From: JAJYZP01 sp049964535
Lineage (GTDB): Bacteria > Actinomycetota > Acidimicrobiia > Acidimicrobiales > Acidimicrobiaceae
Reading direction: 5' to 3'
Length of the DNA stretch: 47,198 bases
NCBI GenBank assembly: GCA_049964535.1
Contig: JBMFXG010000002.1
Location: 1 to 47,198, forward strand
Shown here one piece after another: positions 1-7,974 of this stretch. The notes below the pieces were generated by a model. The model was not told the origin of the DNA. It searched no databases and saw only the letters and a program-made list of their open reading frames with translations. The stretch's first letter is position 1, and each line of letters opens with the position of its first letter. The position numbers and the translations under genes are program-made.

Positions 1-1
1 G

Positions 2-565
2 GTCGATACCTGGAATGCTCAGGTTCTCGATGCTTCGCTGTCATCGGGTGCCCACGTCGGGAACGATATCTCTGGTTTCGCAGATCCAAAGTACCTGGAG
101 GTCGCTGCTCGACATCGGGCAGCCGTGGTCGCCACCCACATTCGACTCTCGCCTCGTATCAAAGATCCGGAGCCGATCTACAACGATCTTCTTGGGGAGG
201 TTGAGGAGTTTCTCGTTGAACGGGTACGTCGCGCTCGCCAGGCGGGGGTCCGAGAGCATGCGATTGCCATCGACGCAGGGTTCGATCTCGGAAAGACAAC
301 GGAGCAGTCACTCGAGCTCTTTGCCAACACCGACAGACTCGCCGCTCTGGGACCTGCGGTCTTGATCTCTGCGTCGAATAAGGGGTTTCTCGGTGAGACT
401 CTCGAACTCGAGGTCACTGATAGGCGTGCTGCTTCGCTCTCAGCTGTGGCGCTGAGCTACCTGAGCGGGGCCCGTATCTTTCGTGTTCACGACGTGCGAG
501 GAACTCGTCGAGTTCTCGATACCCTCACTGCAATCTCCGATCCCGAGCGCTTTCAGAACTCCTGA
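2..565 (+). CDS. folP: Dihydropteroate synthase, 3' part (5' end outside the window)
   Basis: About 187 C-terminal residues of the folate enzyme that joins p-aminobenzoate to 6-hydroxymethyl-dihydropterin diphosphate. The reading frame is open from base 2. It begins with SxDTW-like VDTW, followed by the TIM-barrel strand motif NDISGF and later a run matching the C-terminal pterin-site loop, ISASNKGFLGE. The family is usually about 270 residues, so roughly the first 80 are missing. The stop codon overlaps the holA start (TGATG), which suggests translational coupling. The standard actinobacterial pterin-loop lysine is present (SNKGF). The identification rests on motif recognition of a partial protein; a FolP paralogue without synthase activity, as known in some actinobacteria, cannot be excluded. 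Confidence 0.85.
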   Translation, partial: VDTWNAQVLDASLSSGAHVGNDISGFADPKYLEVAARHRAAVVATHIRLSPRIKDPEPIYNDLLGEVEEFLVERVRRARQAGVREHAIAIDAGFDLGKTTEQSLELFANTDRLAALGPAVLISASNKGFLGETLELEVTDRRAASLSAVALSYLSGARIFRVHDVRGTRRVLDTLTAISDPERFQNS

Positions 566-1608
566 TGACGTCACCGACTTCAGAGCCAGCTGACTTGCCG
601 ACCCCAATCGTCTTTGTGACCGGAGACGATGAGGTCATGGTGGAAGAAGCGCTCGCCGAGGAGCTCTCGTCGGCTCGAGACCGCTTTCGTGGAGATGTGG
701 AGCTCTTTTCCTGTGTCGCTGGAGAGGTCGACATACGGGAGTTCTTGGGGGCCGGCGCCCAAAGTCCGATGTTTGCGGAGGCCACCATACTGGTACTCCG
801 GCGAATCGACCGACTTAACGAAGATGATGCCGTGCGTTGTGTGGATGCGCTGAGACAAGTCGACCCGAACAATCTCGTGCTCATGAGCGCAGTCGGGTCT
901 GTGAAGAAGAGCCTCGCTGCGTACCTCAAGTCGAACGCTACGGCACGTGACACGAAGTTGGCCAACGATCGGGCGCGCGAGGAGTACCTTGCTCATGCTC
1001 TCAAGGAGTCGACCCTTCGATTCTCCTCAGATGCGCAACGCGCATTGAGCCTTGCTCTCGGTAACAATGTGGGACTCGTTCAGAGCGTGTTGAGCGTCCT
1101 TGGTTCATCGTTTGCCCCGGGCCTCGTCATCGACGCCAACGACTTGGAGCCGTACCTTCCAAAAGGCGGTGATCTCCCGCCTTGGAAGTTGACCCAGCTG
1201 ATCGAGGGAGGTAAGACCGCAGAAGCACTCGTCATGCTCGAGCGGATGATGACCTTTGATGCCAAACCCGCTCCACTGTTGCTCTCGGTACTGACGCGCT
1301 ACTTTTTAGACTTGGCGGCTCTCGCTTCGCCAACGCTTCGGACGGCCGAGGCGCAGAACGGGGCGCTTGTTGCTGCGGGTGGCAAGGGGAAGGCTCCCTT
1401 CATCGTCACAAAGCTTCACGGCGTGGCAACTCGGTTATCGCTCACTGATTATCATCGAATCTTCTCCTGGCTTGGAGAGAGCGAGAGAGCCCTGCGGGGC
1501 GGATCGGCGCTTCCTGACATTATGGTGCTTGAACTCGTAGTCTCGCGTACCGCAGAGCTTATGCGAGCTCGTTTGCGCCCGGCGCCACGGGGGGCTAGGC
1601 GAGCCTAA
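565..1608 (+). CDS. holA: DNA polymerase III delta subunit
   Basis: A 347-residue protein of the HolA/YqeN family. It is the clamp-loader subunit that opens the beta sliding clamp during replication. The N-terminal FVTGDDEVMVEEAL stretch is the degenerate P-loop region of the delta subunit. The middle and C-terminal parts are helical, including the KLTQLIEGGKTAEALVMLERM segment typical of the collar domain. The length fits the family (330-350). The ATG overlaps the folP stop. The 3' end overlaps the convergent transglutaminase gene by 14 bases. In actinobacteria holA is commonly next to rpsT and lepA, which lie 4 kb downstream here beyond the inserted ATP-grasp operon. Confidence 0.9.
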   Translation: MTSPTSEPADLPTPIVFVTGDDEVMVEEALAEELSSARDRFRGDVELFSCVAGEVDIREFLGAGAQSPMFAEATILVLRRIDRLNEDDAVRCVDALRQVDPNNLVLMSAVGSVKKSLAAYLKSNATARDTKLANDRAREEYLAHALKESTLRFSSDAQRALSLALGNNVGLVQSVLSVLGSSFAPGLVIDANDLEPYLPKGGDLPPWKLTQLIEGGKTAEALVMLERMMTFDAKPAPLLLSVLTRYFLDLAALASPTLRTAEAQNGALVAAGGKGKAPFIVTKLHGVATRLSLTDYHRIFSWLGESERALRGGSALPDIMVLELVVSRTAELMRARLRPAPRGARRA

Positions 1609-2437
1609 CGAGTTCGACGGTTACGGTCAAACGTTCGGGACTACCTCCGTGATAGATCCCGTGAAACGGCCGAACGTCGGCGTAATCTCTTCCTTTGGCT
1701 ACGGTTATGTGGCGCTCTCCGACTGGGGCACCATTCGTGGGATCGAGAGCGTACCATCCGCCGAGCCAGGCCTCGATCCAGGCGTGGCTCTCGCCGATGT
1801 TCTGGGCGCCGATCTCGGCCCCTTCGAGGGGGTGGAGGTAGCCGGAGACGTATCGAGCAGGGATGCCGAGGTACCGCAACAACCGGAGAGCGAGATGTGC
1901 AAAGTCCTGACAGACTCCGCTCCGCTGGCGTAAGACATCGGATGCGGTTGTGGTGACCGACGTTGATCCTGGGAGGTATGTCAGTTCACCTTGAAGGTAG
2001 TTCGAGATCGCATGTGTGGCTTCGGCCGGTGTGGCGTGAGAACGAAAAGTCTCGGCAAGAGCGAGGGCATCGTCGTCCTCATTGACGTATTGACTATCAC
2101 CTAGGTATTCGCAGAAGGTATCGGTGACATCGCTCCGTTGGATCTGACCCCACGTCACCTCGTGATCGAGCGCTCGATACGGCGTAGTCTCCACGGCGGC
2201 CCGGCTGGTGATGGACAAGACGTCGTGGGGCTGGTGGAGGTCGAAGACGTAGACGGAGCTGCCGAAGTAGTCGAGGTAGTGAAAGGTCGCTGCTACCGGT
2301 GAGATCGAGATCTGAGATTCAAGGACCCTCTGACGTTCCGATGAGACTGGAGTCATGCGAGTTTCGTTGTACGACGAGGTCACGGGAGTCTGGTAGGAGT
2401 AGGTTGAAACGTGCTTCGTTGATATCCGCCAGCTCAT
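1595..2437 (-). CDS. Transglutaminase-like cysteine protease-fold protein of the ATP-grasp/alpha-E operon
   Basis: A 280-residue protein with the bacterial transglutaminase N-terminal beta domain (STYSYQTPVTSSYNETRMTP) followed by a transglutaminase core. The catalytic triad can be read: Cys in RSGVCQDFAH, His in ESHAWIEAW and Asp in YALDPTN. It has no signal peptide, so it is probably cytoplasmic. Such proteins act as peptidases or amide-forming transferases; the substrate here is unknown. It is the third gene of the minus-strand operon, about 50 bases after the alpha-E gene. GGAG lies 6 bases before the ATG. The conserved pairing with ATP-grasp and alpha-E genes in many bacteria suggests that the three handle the same peptide-like product. 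Confidence 0.88.
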   Translation of the reverse strand: MSWRISTKHVSTYSYQTPVTSSYNETRMTPVSSERQRVLESQISISPVAATFHYLDYFGSSVYVFDLHQPHDVLSITSRAAVETTPYRALDHEVTWGQIQRSDVTDTFCEYLGDSQYVNEDDDALALAETFRSHATPAEATHAISNYLQGELTYLPGSTSVTTTASDVLRQRSGVCQDFAHLALRLLRYLGIPARYVSGYLHPLEGAEIGAQNIGESHAWIEAWLGGWYALDPTNGAPVGERHITVAKGRDYADVRPFHGIYHGGSPERLTVTVELVRLA

Positions 2438-2486
2438 AGGTCGCTCCGCTCTGTAGGGTCAAGTTCTTGTGATGGAAGACTTGGTG

Positions 2487-3443
2487 TTAGTGGAAGACAG
2501 GGTCATCAAGTTGCCAGGGTGTCGTAGCTCGAACTCGAAAGTATCGCTCGGATATGGCAGTGGAGGTCTCGGAGCAGACGGCCTGGAGGGCAACGAGCGT
2601 TGTGGGGAGCGAGGTGTAGAGCTCTCCTATCTCGTGATAGTCCAGAAGTGCGCGGGCGCGGCCAAGGACCCGCTGAGCCTCTCCGACCGTCCCGGAGCGG
2701 CCGACACTGGGGCTCAAGCGGTCGAGAGCGACCTCAGCTTCGTGGAGTGCAAAGTGAACGGATCGAGGAAAGAGCCGATCGAGAAGGAGGAACTCTATCA
2801 CGTTGAGACCGTTGATCTCTCCACCGTAGGTACGCAGATACGCCTCGTGCGCTGAACAGGAACGAAGTGTAGCGGTCCACTCGTTGGCGTCGGAAGCGAA
2901 GGCGTGACGGACCCCGAGAAGTCGAACGGTCATGTCGATCCGCTCGAGAGAACGACCAAGCGTCAGAAAGTGCCATCCAGCATCTCGGACCATCGTCATC
3001 TCTGCTATTCCTGATGCGAGCGCTACACGTTCTTTGATGTGGCGAGCGAAGCGAAAAAACTCGTGAGGTCCGATGGATGCGACCGCGGTAGATCGTGCGA
3101 GAAGAGTATTGTGCGTCACGTTCAGACACTCCCAGAGCTCAGTTGAGAGCGACTCGCGGATCCCACGTGCATTTTCTCGGGCACCAGTGATCGACGAGAT
3201 GATCGAACCGGGCAGTTCGAGGTTGAAGGAGAGCGCTTTGATGACGTTGTTGAAGTCGATCTCCTCGGACGCTTGAGTTGGAACTCCAAGAGCATTCACA
3301 AGTGAATGAGAGATGCTCGCCTCGTCGGCCGAAACGTCCTCGAGAATCTGGTGGACCTGAACCTCAAGGATTCGTGCCGTGTCGTCGGCTCGCTCAAGGT
3401 ACCGTCCGATCCAAAACAGAGACTCTGCAATCCTACTCAACAT
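2487..3443 (-). CDS. Alpha-E domain protein
   Basis: A 318-residue all-helical protein of the alpha-E family (COG2307). The start was placed at the ATG at 3443, giving the family's characteristic N-terminus MLSRIAESLFWIGRYLERAD; an in-frame GTG 12 bases upstream is less likely. A GGTGGTGAG purine stretch precedes the ATG. Its biochemical role is unknown. Comparative genomics (Iyer, Aravind and colleagues) linked the domain to circularly permuted ATP-grasp and transglutaminase proteins in a predicted peptide-ligating or amide-forming system. The start overlaps the end of the ATP-grasp gene, so the two are probably translationally coupled. Confidence 0.87.
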   Translation of the reverse strand: MLSRIAESLFWIGRYLERADDTARILEVQVHQILEDVSADEASISHSLVNALGVPTQASEEIDFNNVIKALSFNLELPGSIISSITGARENARGIRESLSTELWECLNVTHNTLLARSTAVASIGPHEFFRFARHIKERVALASGIAEMTMVRDAGWHFLTLGRSLERIDMTVRLLGVRHAFASDANEWTATLRSCSAHEAYLRTYGGEINGLNVIEFLLLDRLFPRSVHFALHEAEVALDRLSPSVGRSGTVGEAQRVLGRARALLDYHEIGELYTSLPTTLVALQAVCSETSTAISERYFRVRATTPWQLDDPVFH

Positions 3444-5091
3444 CGAACTCACCACCTAAGGTCTTCTCGTAGGAGCCTGGATGGGCCAGAATGTGGTCCT
3501 CCTCCTCCTGCTGTTGTTGTTGGGCTCCTTGGATCTGGCCGGTTACGCCCTCTCTGTGCGCATCCTCGGGCAGCTCAGGGAGGGGAAAGGTGGTGGGCGT
3601 GGTTCGCTCTGCGGTGACAACTTGGTTGAGTGGCATGCTCGCAAGACGGATTGGGGATCCCTTGGCGATGACCCAGGTGTCCTTAGAGCCGCCACCTTGG
3701 GAGGAGTTGACGATGAGCGATCCTTTGGGGAGTGCAACTCGGGTGAGGCCACCGGGTAGTACCGAGATCTTGTCGCCGCTATTGACTGCAAAGGGTCGGA
3801 GATCGATGTGGCGTGGCTCGATGCGATTACCGATCTTCGTTGGGGCGGTGGAGAGTTGTACCACCTCTTGTGCGATGAAGGAACGAGGTGACAAGCGCAA
3901 GGCAGCGATCGTTGCGTCGAGCGTCTTAGCTGTCGCTACCGGACCGATGACGAGTCCGTAGCCACCAGAGGCATCGACCGGTTTGATCACAAGGCGGTCT
4001 ATGCGTTCGATGATCATGGCGAGTTGATCGGGCTCTTCAGGACGGTAGGTGGGGACGTTGGGGAGGAGAGGCTCTTGACCGAGGTAGTACCGAATGATAT
4101 CGGGAACGTACGTATAGGTGAGCTTGTCGTCAGCGACACCGTTTCCAACCGCTGAGGCTATCGTAACGTTCCCTGCCCGAGCTGCGTTGATGATGCCTGC
4201 ACACCCAAGTACAGAGTCGTGACGGAAAAAAACAGGGTCCAGGTACTCGTCGTCGATCCGTCGGTATACGACATCAACGCGCCGTTCGCCCGAAGTTGTA
4301 CGCATGTAGACGACGTTCTGTCGACAGATCAGGTCACGACCCTCAACGAGCTCCACGCCCATCTGGCGAGCGAGAAAGGAGTGTTCGAAGTAGGCGGAGT
4401 TATAGACACCCGGGGTGAGAACGACGATCGTTGGCGTGGATCCGACGCGAACTGGTGCCGCGCTTCGAAGCGCTTCGAGGAGATGACGGGGATAGTTGGC
4501 GACCGGTTCGATGCGATGGCTGCTCAACAGCTCCGGAAAAATCTGCGTCATCGCCCGACGATTCTCGATCACGTACGAAACTCCCGATGGGGTTCGGACG
4601 TTATCTTCGAGCACCCGAAACGTTCCGTGCTCGTCTCGTATGAGATCGATCCCAGCCACCGGGATGCGAACTTGGTTCGGTGTCGTTATGCCATGTGCTT
4701 CACGGACGAAGAGGGGAGATTTGGCTACGAGCTTGTGCGGGATGATTCCGTCGTTGATGATCTCGGCCTTGGTATAGACGTCGTTGAGAAATAGCTCAAG
4801 GGCATGGACTCGCTGCTTCACCCCCTCCTCGATTAATTCCCACTCCTCTGGCGCAAAGATGCGAGGAATGGGATCGAGGGGAAACGGTCGTTCTTCGCCA
4901 GAGAGTGAGAACGTGACACCGCGGTCAAGGAATGCTCGATCGCGTTCCGCACATCGCTCGTTGAATTCGTCCGGCGAGAGCGAGGAGAGGATGTGATGGA
5001 GCTCAAGAGCGGAGAGGCGAGGCGTGCCATTGGGCTGAATCATCTCGTCCCAAGCTTCGCCGACCTCGTAGTGCTCGAAGATCTTCTCCAT
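3433..5091 (-). CDS. Circularly permuted ATP-grasp type 2 protein
   Basis: A 552-residue protein of the COG2308 family, predicted to be an ATP-dependent carboxylate-amine ligase. Recognisable stretches are FLNDVYTKAEIINDGIIPHKLV, the PFVREAHGI-like LFVREAHGI, RVLEDNVRTPSGVSYVIENR, and near the C-terminus DLRPFAVNSG and LPGGLTRVALPKGSLIVNSS. The start was taken as the ATG at 5091; a TTG 18 bases upstream is also in frame. The C-terminus has a short glutamine run followed by glutamates (positions 3491-3530) and then HPGSYEKTLGGEF. It is the first gene of an operon with the alpha-E and transglutaminase genes. The substrate is not known. Tandem 11-base repeats lie about 50 bases upstream. Confidence 0.9.
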   Translation of the reverse strand: MEKIFEHYEVGEAWDEMIQPNGTPRLSALELHHILSSLSPDEFNERCAERDRAFLDRGVTFSLSGEERPFPLDPIPRIFAPEEWELIEEGVKQRVHALELFLNDVYTKAEIINDGIIPHKLVAKSPLFVREAHGITTPNQVRIPVAGIDLIRDEHGTFRVLEDNVRTPSGVSYVIENRRAMTQIFPELLSSHRIEPVANYPRHLLEALRSAAPVRVGSTPTIVVLTPGVYNSAYFEHSFLARQMGVELVEGRDLICRQNVVYMRTTSGERRVDVVYRRIDDEYLDPVFFRHDSVLGCAGIINAARAGNVTIASAVGNGVADDKLTYTYVPDIIRYYLGQEPLLPNVPTYRPEEPDQLAMIIERIDRLVIKPVDASGGYGLVIGPVATAKTLDATIAALRLSPRSFIAQEVVQLSTAPTKIGNRIEPRHIDLRPFAVNSGDKISVLPGGLTRVALPKGSLIVNSSQGGGSKDTWVIAKGSPIRLASMPLNQVVTAERTTPTTFPLPELPEDAHREGVTGQIQGAQQQQQEEEDHILAHPGSYEKTLGGEFDVE

Positions 5092-5138
5092 AGAGTTACT
5101 TTCTAGCAACGCAGCGTTACTGAGAGGTTACGGCGCTG

Positions 5139-5160
5139 TTTCATCACCGTTTCATCGCTG
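5139..5160 (-). promoter_or_regulatory. Tandem 11-base direct repeat upstream of the ATP-grasp operon
   Basis: Two adjacent 11-mers on the plus strand, TTTCATCACCG and TTTCATCGCTG, agree at 9 of 11 positions and are exactly one helical turn apart, about 50-70 bases before the ATP-grasp start. Tandem 11-base repeats with a TTCA core are the layout of PhoB/PhoP-type response-regulator boxes. The match to the streptomycete PHO box is partial, so assignment to PhoP is a guess; the repeat itself is seen directly. Confidence 0.35.
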
Positions 5161-5606
5161 ATCGTACTTGCCGGAGTCTCCTACATTCTGGCGCTCAGTG
5201 TTCTTGTTCCAGAGGCGGGTCGTGGGCCTGGTCAAGCGAGGACGATACCAGTTGGGAGGAACGTACGGTCGAGAGAACCGTGTCATCGCCATCTTGATCG
5301 ACGGATGCCCGGTCGACCACGACACTGGGTCATTGAAGAGGTGGTATCGTCGCGCTCACCGATTCCGCAGAGGTCGCTCTGTTGCCGCTACGGCACTGCC
5401 GACTTCTCCGAGAGCCCCGGCTGGAACTCCAAGTTGTCTCGAAGAGCATCGGTTGATCGGCCACAGCTGTGATAGCGTGCAGCGCAGCGCACTCGGCACG
5501 CTCCCAAGAGGGGATCGAAGGTTCGCTGCGTGCTGAATCGAGCCTCAAGAGATCTACTGCGACGGAGGAGTAGCGAGCGACACGTTGAGATGGAGTTAAC
5601 GAGTCA
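5161..5606. other. Gene-free stretch between the ATP-grasp operon and rpsT
   Basis: About 450 bases with no convincing gene. An open frame on the plus strand (5168-5536, up to 122 codons) starts without a ribosome binding site. Its product is very rich in Arg, Ser and Pro and lacks recognisable domains, so it is not called. No RNA gene was recognised. The stretch probably contains the promoter of the ATP-grasp operon at its left end and the rpsT 3' untranslated region at its right end. Confidence 0.4.
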
Positions 5607-5632
5607 GCTCCCACCCTGGTAGGGGCGGGAGC
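5607..5632 (-). terminator. Hairpin downstream of rpsT
   Basis: An inverted repeat of 10 base pairs with one A-C mismatch around a 6-base loop: arms GCTCCCACCC and GGGCGGGAGC. It lies 30 bases after the rpsT stop codon on the minus strand. There is no T-run, so it is either a weak intrinsic terminator or an mRNA 3' end stabiliser. Confidence 0.5.
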
Positions 5633-5662
5633 TACACCACCAAGTTTCGACCGGTTACTGTC

Positions 5663-5938
5663 TTACTGCTCAGATGTCTCTTGTAGGGCACGAGTCGCTT
5701 TGATGAGACGAGACTTGCGACGAGCCGCTTGGTTCTTGTGAATGATTCCCTTTGCTGCCGCCTTGTCGAGCCGCTTGATGGCGATAGCGAGAGCCGTCTC
5801 GGCGTTGTCGCTTCCTTGTTGGGCGGTATCCATAGCGTTTTTGAGGCGAGTCTTGATCTCTGATCGAACGGACTTATTCCGTACTCGTCTCTTCTCATTC
5901 TGACGGATGCGCTTGATTTGACTCTTGATATTTGCCAA
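5663..5938 (-). CDS. rpsT: 30S ribosomal protein S20
   Basis: A 91-residue basic protein with the S20 N-terminus MANIKSQIKRIRQNEKRR and a helical body ending in HKNQAARRKSRLIKATRAL. It binds the 5' domain of 16S rRNA in the small subunit. The start codon is TTG at 5938, because GCA-AAT-ATC (Ala-Asn-Ile) follows directly; AGAAG and GAGGAAG stretches precede it. A TTG/UUG start is also found in Escherichia coli rpsT, where it contributes to autoregulation. The gene diverges from lepA with 151 bases between the starts, a common actinobacterial arrangement. Confidence 0.96.
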   Translation of the reverse strand: MANIKSQIKRIRQNEKRRVRNKSVRSEIKTRLKNAMDTAQQGSDNAETALAIAIKRLDKAAAKGIIHKNQAARRKSRLIKATRALQETSEQ

Positions 5939-6089
5939 CGGTCTTCTACTTCCTCAACGATCTCTGGTAGTGCTGAACGTTCAACGAGCTGCGACAAACT
6001 GCCTGGGCGCCACAGATCTCAAACTACTGCTGTGGCAGTCTAGGGGATACTTCCTCGATCTGCCACCGTGCGCCTAAGCTTGAGTGCTC

Positions 6090-7880
6090 ATGATTGAACA
6101 AGAGCGCATTAGAAATCTCTCCATCATTGCTCATATCGATCACGGAAAGTCAACGCTTTCCGATCGAATCTTGGAGCTTACCGGAGCGGTAGATCCACGC
6201 GAGATGCGAGAGCAGTATCTCGACTCCATGGATATCGAGCGAGAACGTGGAATCACGATCAAGGCGCAGAACGTTCGGGTCACGTGGAAGGGTCATACGC
6301 TCCACCTCATCGATACTCCGGGTCACGTCGACTTTGGCTACGAGGTATCTCGCTCGCTCGCTGCGTGCGAGGGCGTCGTTCTCGTCGTCGATGCCTCTCA
6401 GGGTATCGAAGCACAGACGCTCGCTAACTGCTATCTAGCGTTAGAGCACAACTTAGAGATCGTCGCTGCACTCAACAAGATCGACCTGCCCGCTGCAGAC
6501 CCGGATCGCTACGCGCTTGAGATCGAGCAGGTGCTCGGAATCGAGGCCTCTTCGATACTGCGCATCTCGGCGAAGACCGGTGTGGGCGTCTCGGAGCTTC
6601 TTGACGCTGTGGTTGAGCGGATCCCGCCCCCTCGGGGCGATCGAGAGAAGGAGCTGCAGGCTCTGATCTTCGACTCCTACTACGACCAGTACCGAGGAGT
6701 GATCTCTTCGCTTCGAGTTATGGACGGAGTGCTGCGGTCTCACAGCAAGCTTCGCTTTATGCAGGCGAGGGCAACGCACGAAGCTGAGGAGATCGGGGTG
6801 CGGCGTCCCCTTGCAACTCCAGTCGATGAACTCGGACCGGGTGAGGTGGGCTATCTCATTGCGGGCATCAAAGATGTTGGTGAGGCTCGCTCTGGTGAGA
6901 CCGTTACCGAGGCGCAGCGGCCGGCGCACAAGGCGCTTGAAGGATACCTCGATCCCAAGCCGATGGTCTTCTGTGGCCTCTATCCTATTGAGGGCGATGA
7001 CTTCTCTCTGCTTCGCGAGTCGCTCGAACGATTGCGTTTGAACGATGCGAGCTTTACCTATGAGCCAGAGACGTCCGGTGCTCTCGGTTTCGGCTTCCGT
7101 TGTGGTTTCCTAGGGCTCTTACATATGGAGATTGTGCGGGAGCGCTTAGAGCGAGAGTTTAACTTGGCGCTGATAGCGACATCTCCTTCCGTCAAGTACC
7201 GTGTGCGCACGACGAGTAGTAGTACGGTCCTCGATATCGACAACCCCTCTGAGCTTCCGGAAGCCTCCTCGCTAGAGGCGATCGAGGAGCCCTACTTGAA
7301 GATATCGATCATCTCGCCGTCGGAGTATGTCGGCACGCTGATGGATCTCGCACAATCTCGCAGGGGTGAGTTGCAGAGAATGGACTATATCTCGCCCGAG
7401 CGGGTCGAGATGGTCTACTCGATCCCTCTCGCAGAGGTAGTCATGGACTTCTTCGATCAGCTCAAGGGTAGGACGAAGGGCTACGCCTCTCTCGACTACG
7501 AAGCGGATGGCTATCGGGTCTCCGATCTCGTCAAGATCGATATCATGCTCAATGGCGCTCCGGTCGATGCGTTCTCTGCCGTGATTCACAAGTCCAAGTC
7601 CTTCGATTACGGCCGAAAGATGACCGCCAAGCTGCGGGAGCTGATTCCACGACAGCTCTTCGACGTGCCGATTCAGGCCGCGATCGGTGGAAGAGTGATC
7701 GCTCGAGAGACGATCAAGGCTCGTCGGAAGGACGTGCTTGCCAAGTGCTACGGGGGGGATATCACCCGCAAGAGAAAACTCCTCGAGAAGCAGAAAGAGG
7801 GCAAGAAGAAGATGAAGTCGATCGGCCGTGTGGAGATCCCTCAGGAGGCCTTTATCTCAGCGTTGAAGCTTGACGATTAG
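6090..7880 (+). CDS. lepA: Elongation factor 4 (translational GTPase LepA)
   Basis: A 596-residue ribosome-binding GTPase. The G1 motif is in IIAHIDHGKSTL near the N-terminus, followed by switch II DTPGHVDFGYEVSRSL and the NKIDLP guanine-specificity motif. The signature C-terminal domain ends with GDITRKRKLLEKQKEGKKKM and VEIPQEAF. The length matches the family (about 600). Two starts are possible: GTG at 6084 and ATG at 6090. The ATG was preferred, as it gives MIEQERIRNLSIIAHIDHGKS. No clear Shine-Dalgarno sequence precedes either, so the mRNA leader may be short. LepA acts on initiation or elongating ribosomes under ionic stress, but its exact role is debated. Confidence 0.96.
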   Translation: MIEQERIRNLSIIAHIDHGKSTLSDRILELTGAVDPREMREQYLDSMDIERERGITIKAQNVRVTWKGHTLHLIDTPGHVDFGYEVSRSLAACEGVVLVVDASQGIEAQTLANCYLALEHNLEIVAALNKIDLPAADPDRYALEIEQVLGIEASSILRISAKTGVGVSELLDAVVERIPPPRGDREKELQALIFDSYYDQYRGVISSLRVMDGVLRSHSKLRFMQARATHEAEEIGVRRPLATPVDELGPGEVGYLIAGIKDVGEARSGETVTEAQRPAHKALEGYLDPKPMVFCGLYPIEGDDFSLLRESLERLRLNDASFTYEPETSGALGFGFRCGFLGLLHMEIVRERLEREFNLALIATSPSVKYRVRTTSSSTVLDIDNPSELPEASSLEAIEEPYLKISIISPSEYVGTLMDLAQSRRGELQRMDYISPERVEMVYSIPLAEVVMDFFDQLKGRTKGYASLDYEADGYRVSDLVKIDIMLNGAPVDAFSAVIHKSKSFDYGRKMTAKLRELIPRQLFDVPIQAAIGGRVIARETIKARRKDVLAKCYGGDITRKRKLLEKQKEGKKKMKSIGRVEIPQEAFISALKLDD

Positions 7881-7937
7881 AGGAATCAGTGACCAGGCAA
7901 CGAGACCTGTGCGAACGAGCCGGTGAGGAGCGTCGTT

Positions 7938-7956
7938 TGCTCGTCAGTGACGAGCA
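7938..7956. promoter_or_regulatory. 19-base perfect dyad just upstream of the photolyase gene
   Basis: TGCTCGTCA, one central G, then TGACGAGCA: a perfect 9+1+9 palindrome ending 18 bases before the phr ATG and 57 bases after the lepA stop. With a single central base it cannot form a good RNA hairpin, so a protein-binding operator is more likely than a terminator. It does not resemble the GAAC-N4-GTTC LexA box of actinobacteria. The binding protein is unknown. Confidence 0.45.
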
Positions 7957-7974
7957 CGATCAGAGAGGTGGGCC

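Noticed and set aside
5168..5536. 122-codon plus-strand frame upstream of rpsT
   Set aside because: Arg/Ser/Pro-rich product, no ribosome binding site and no domain; looks like a chance frame.
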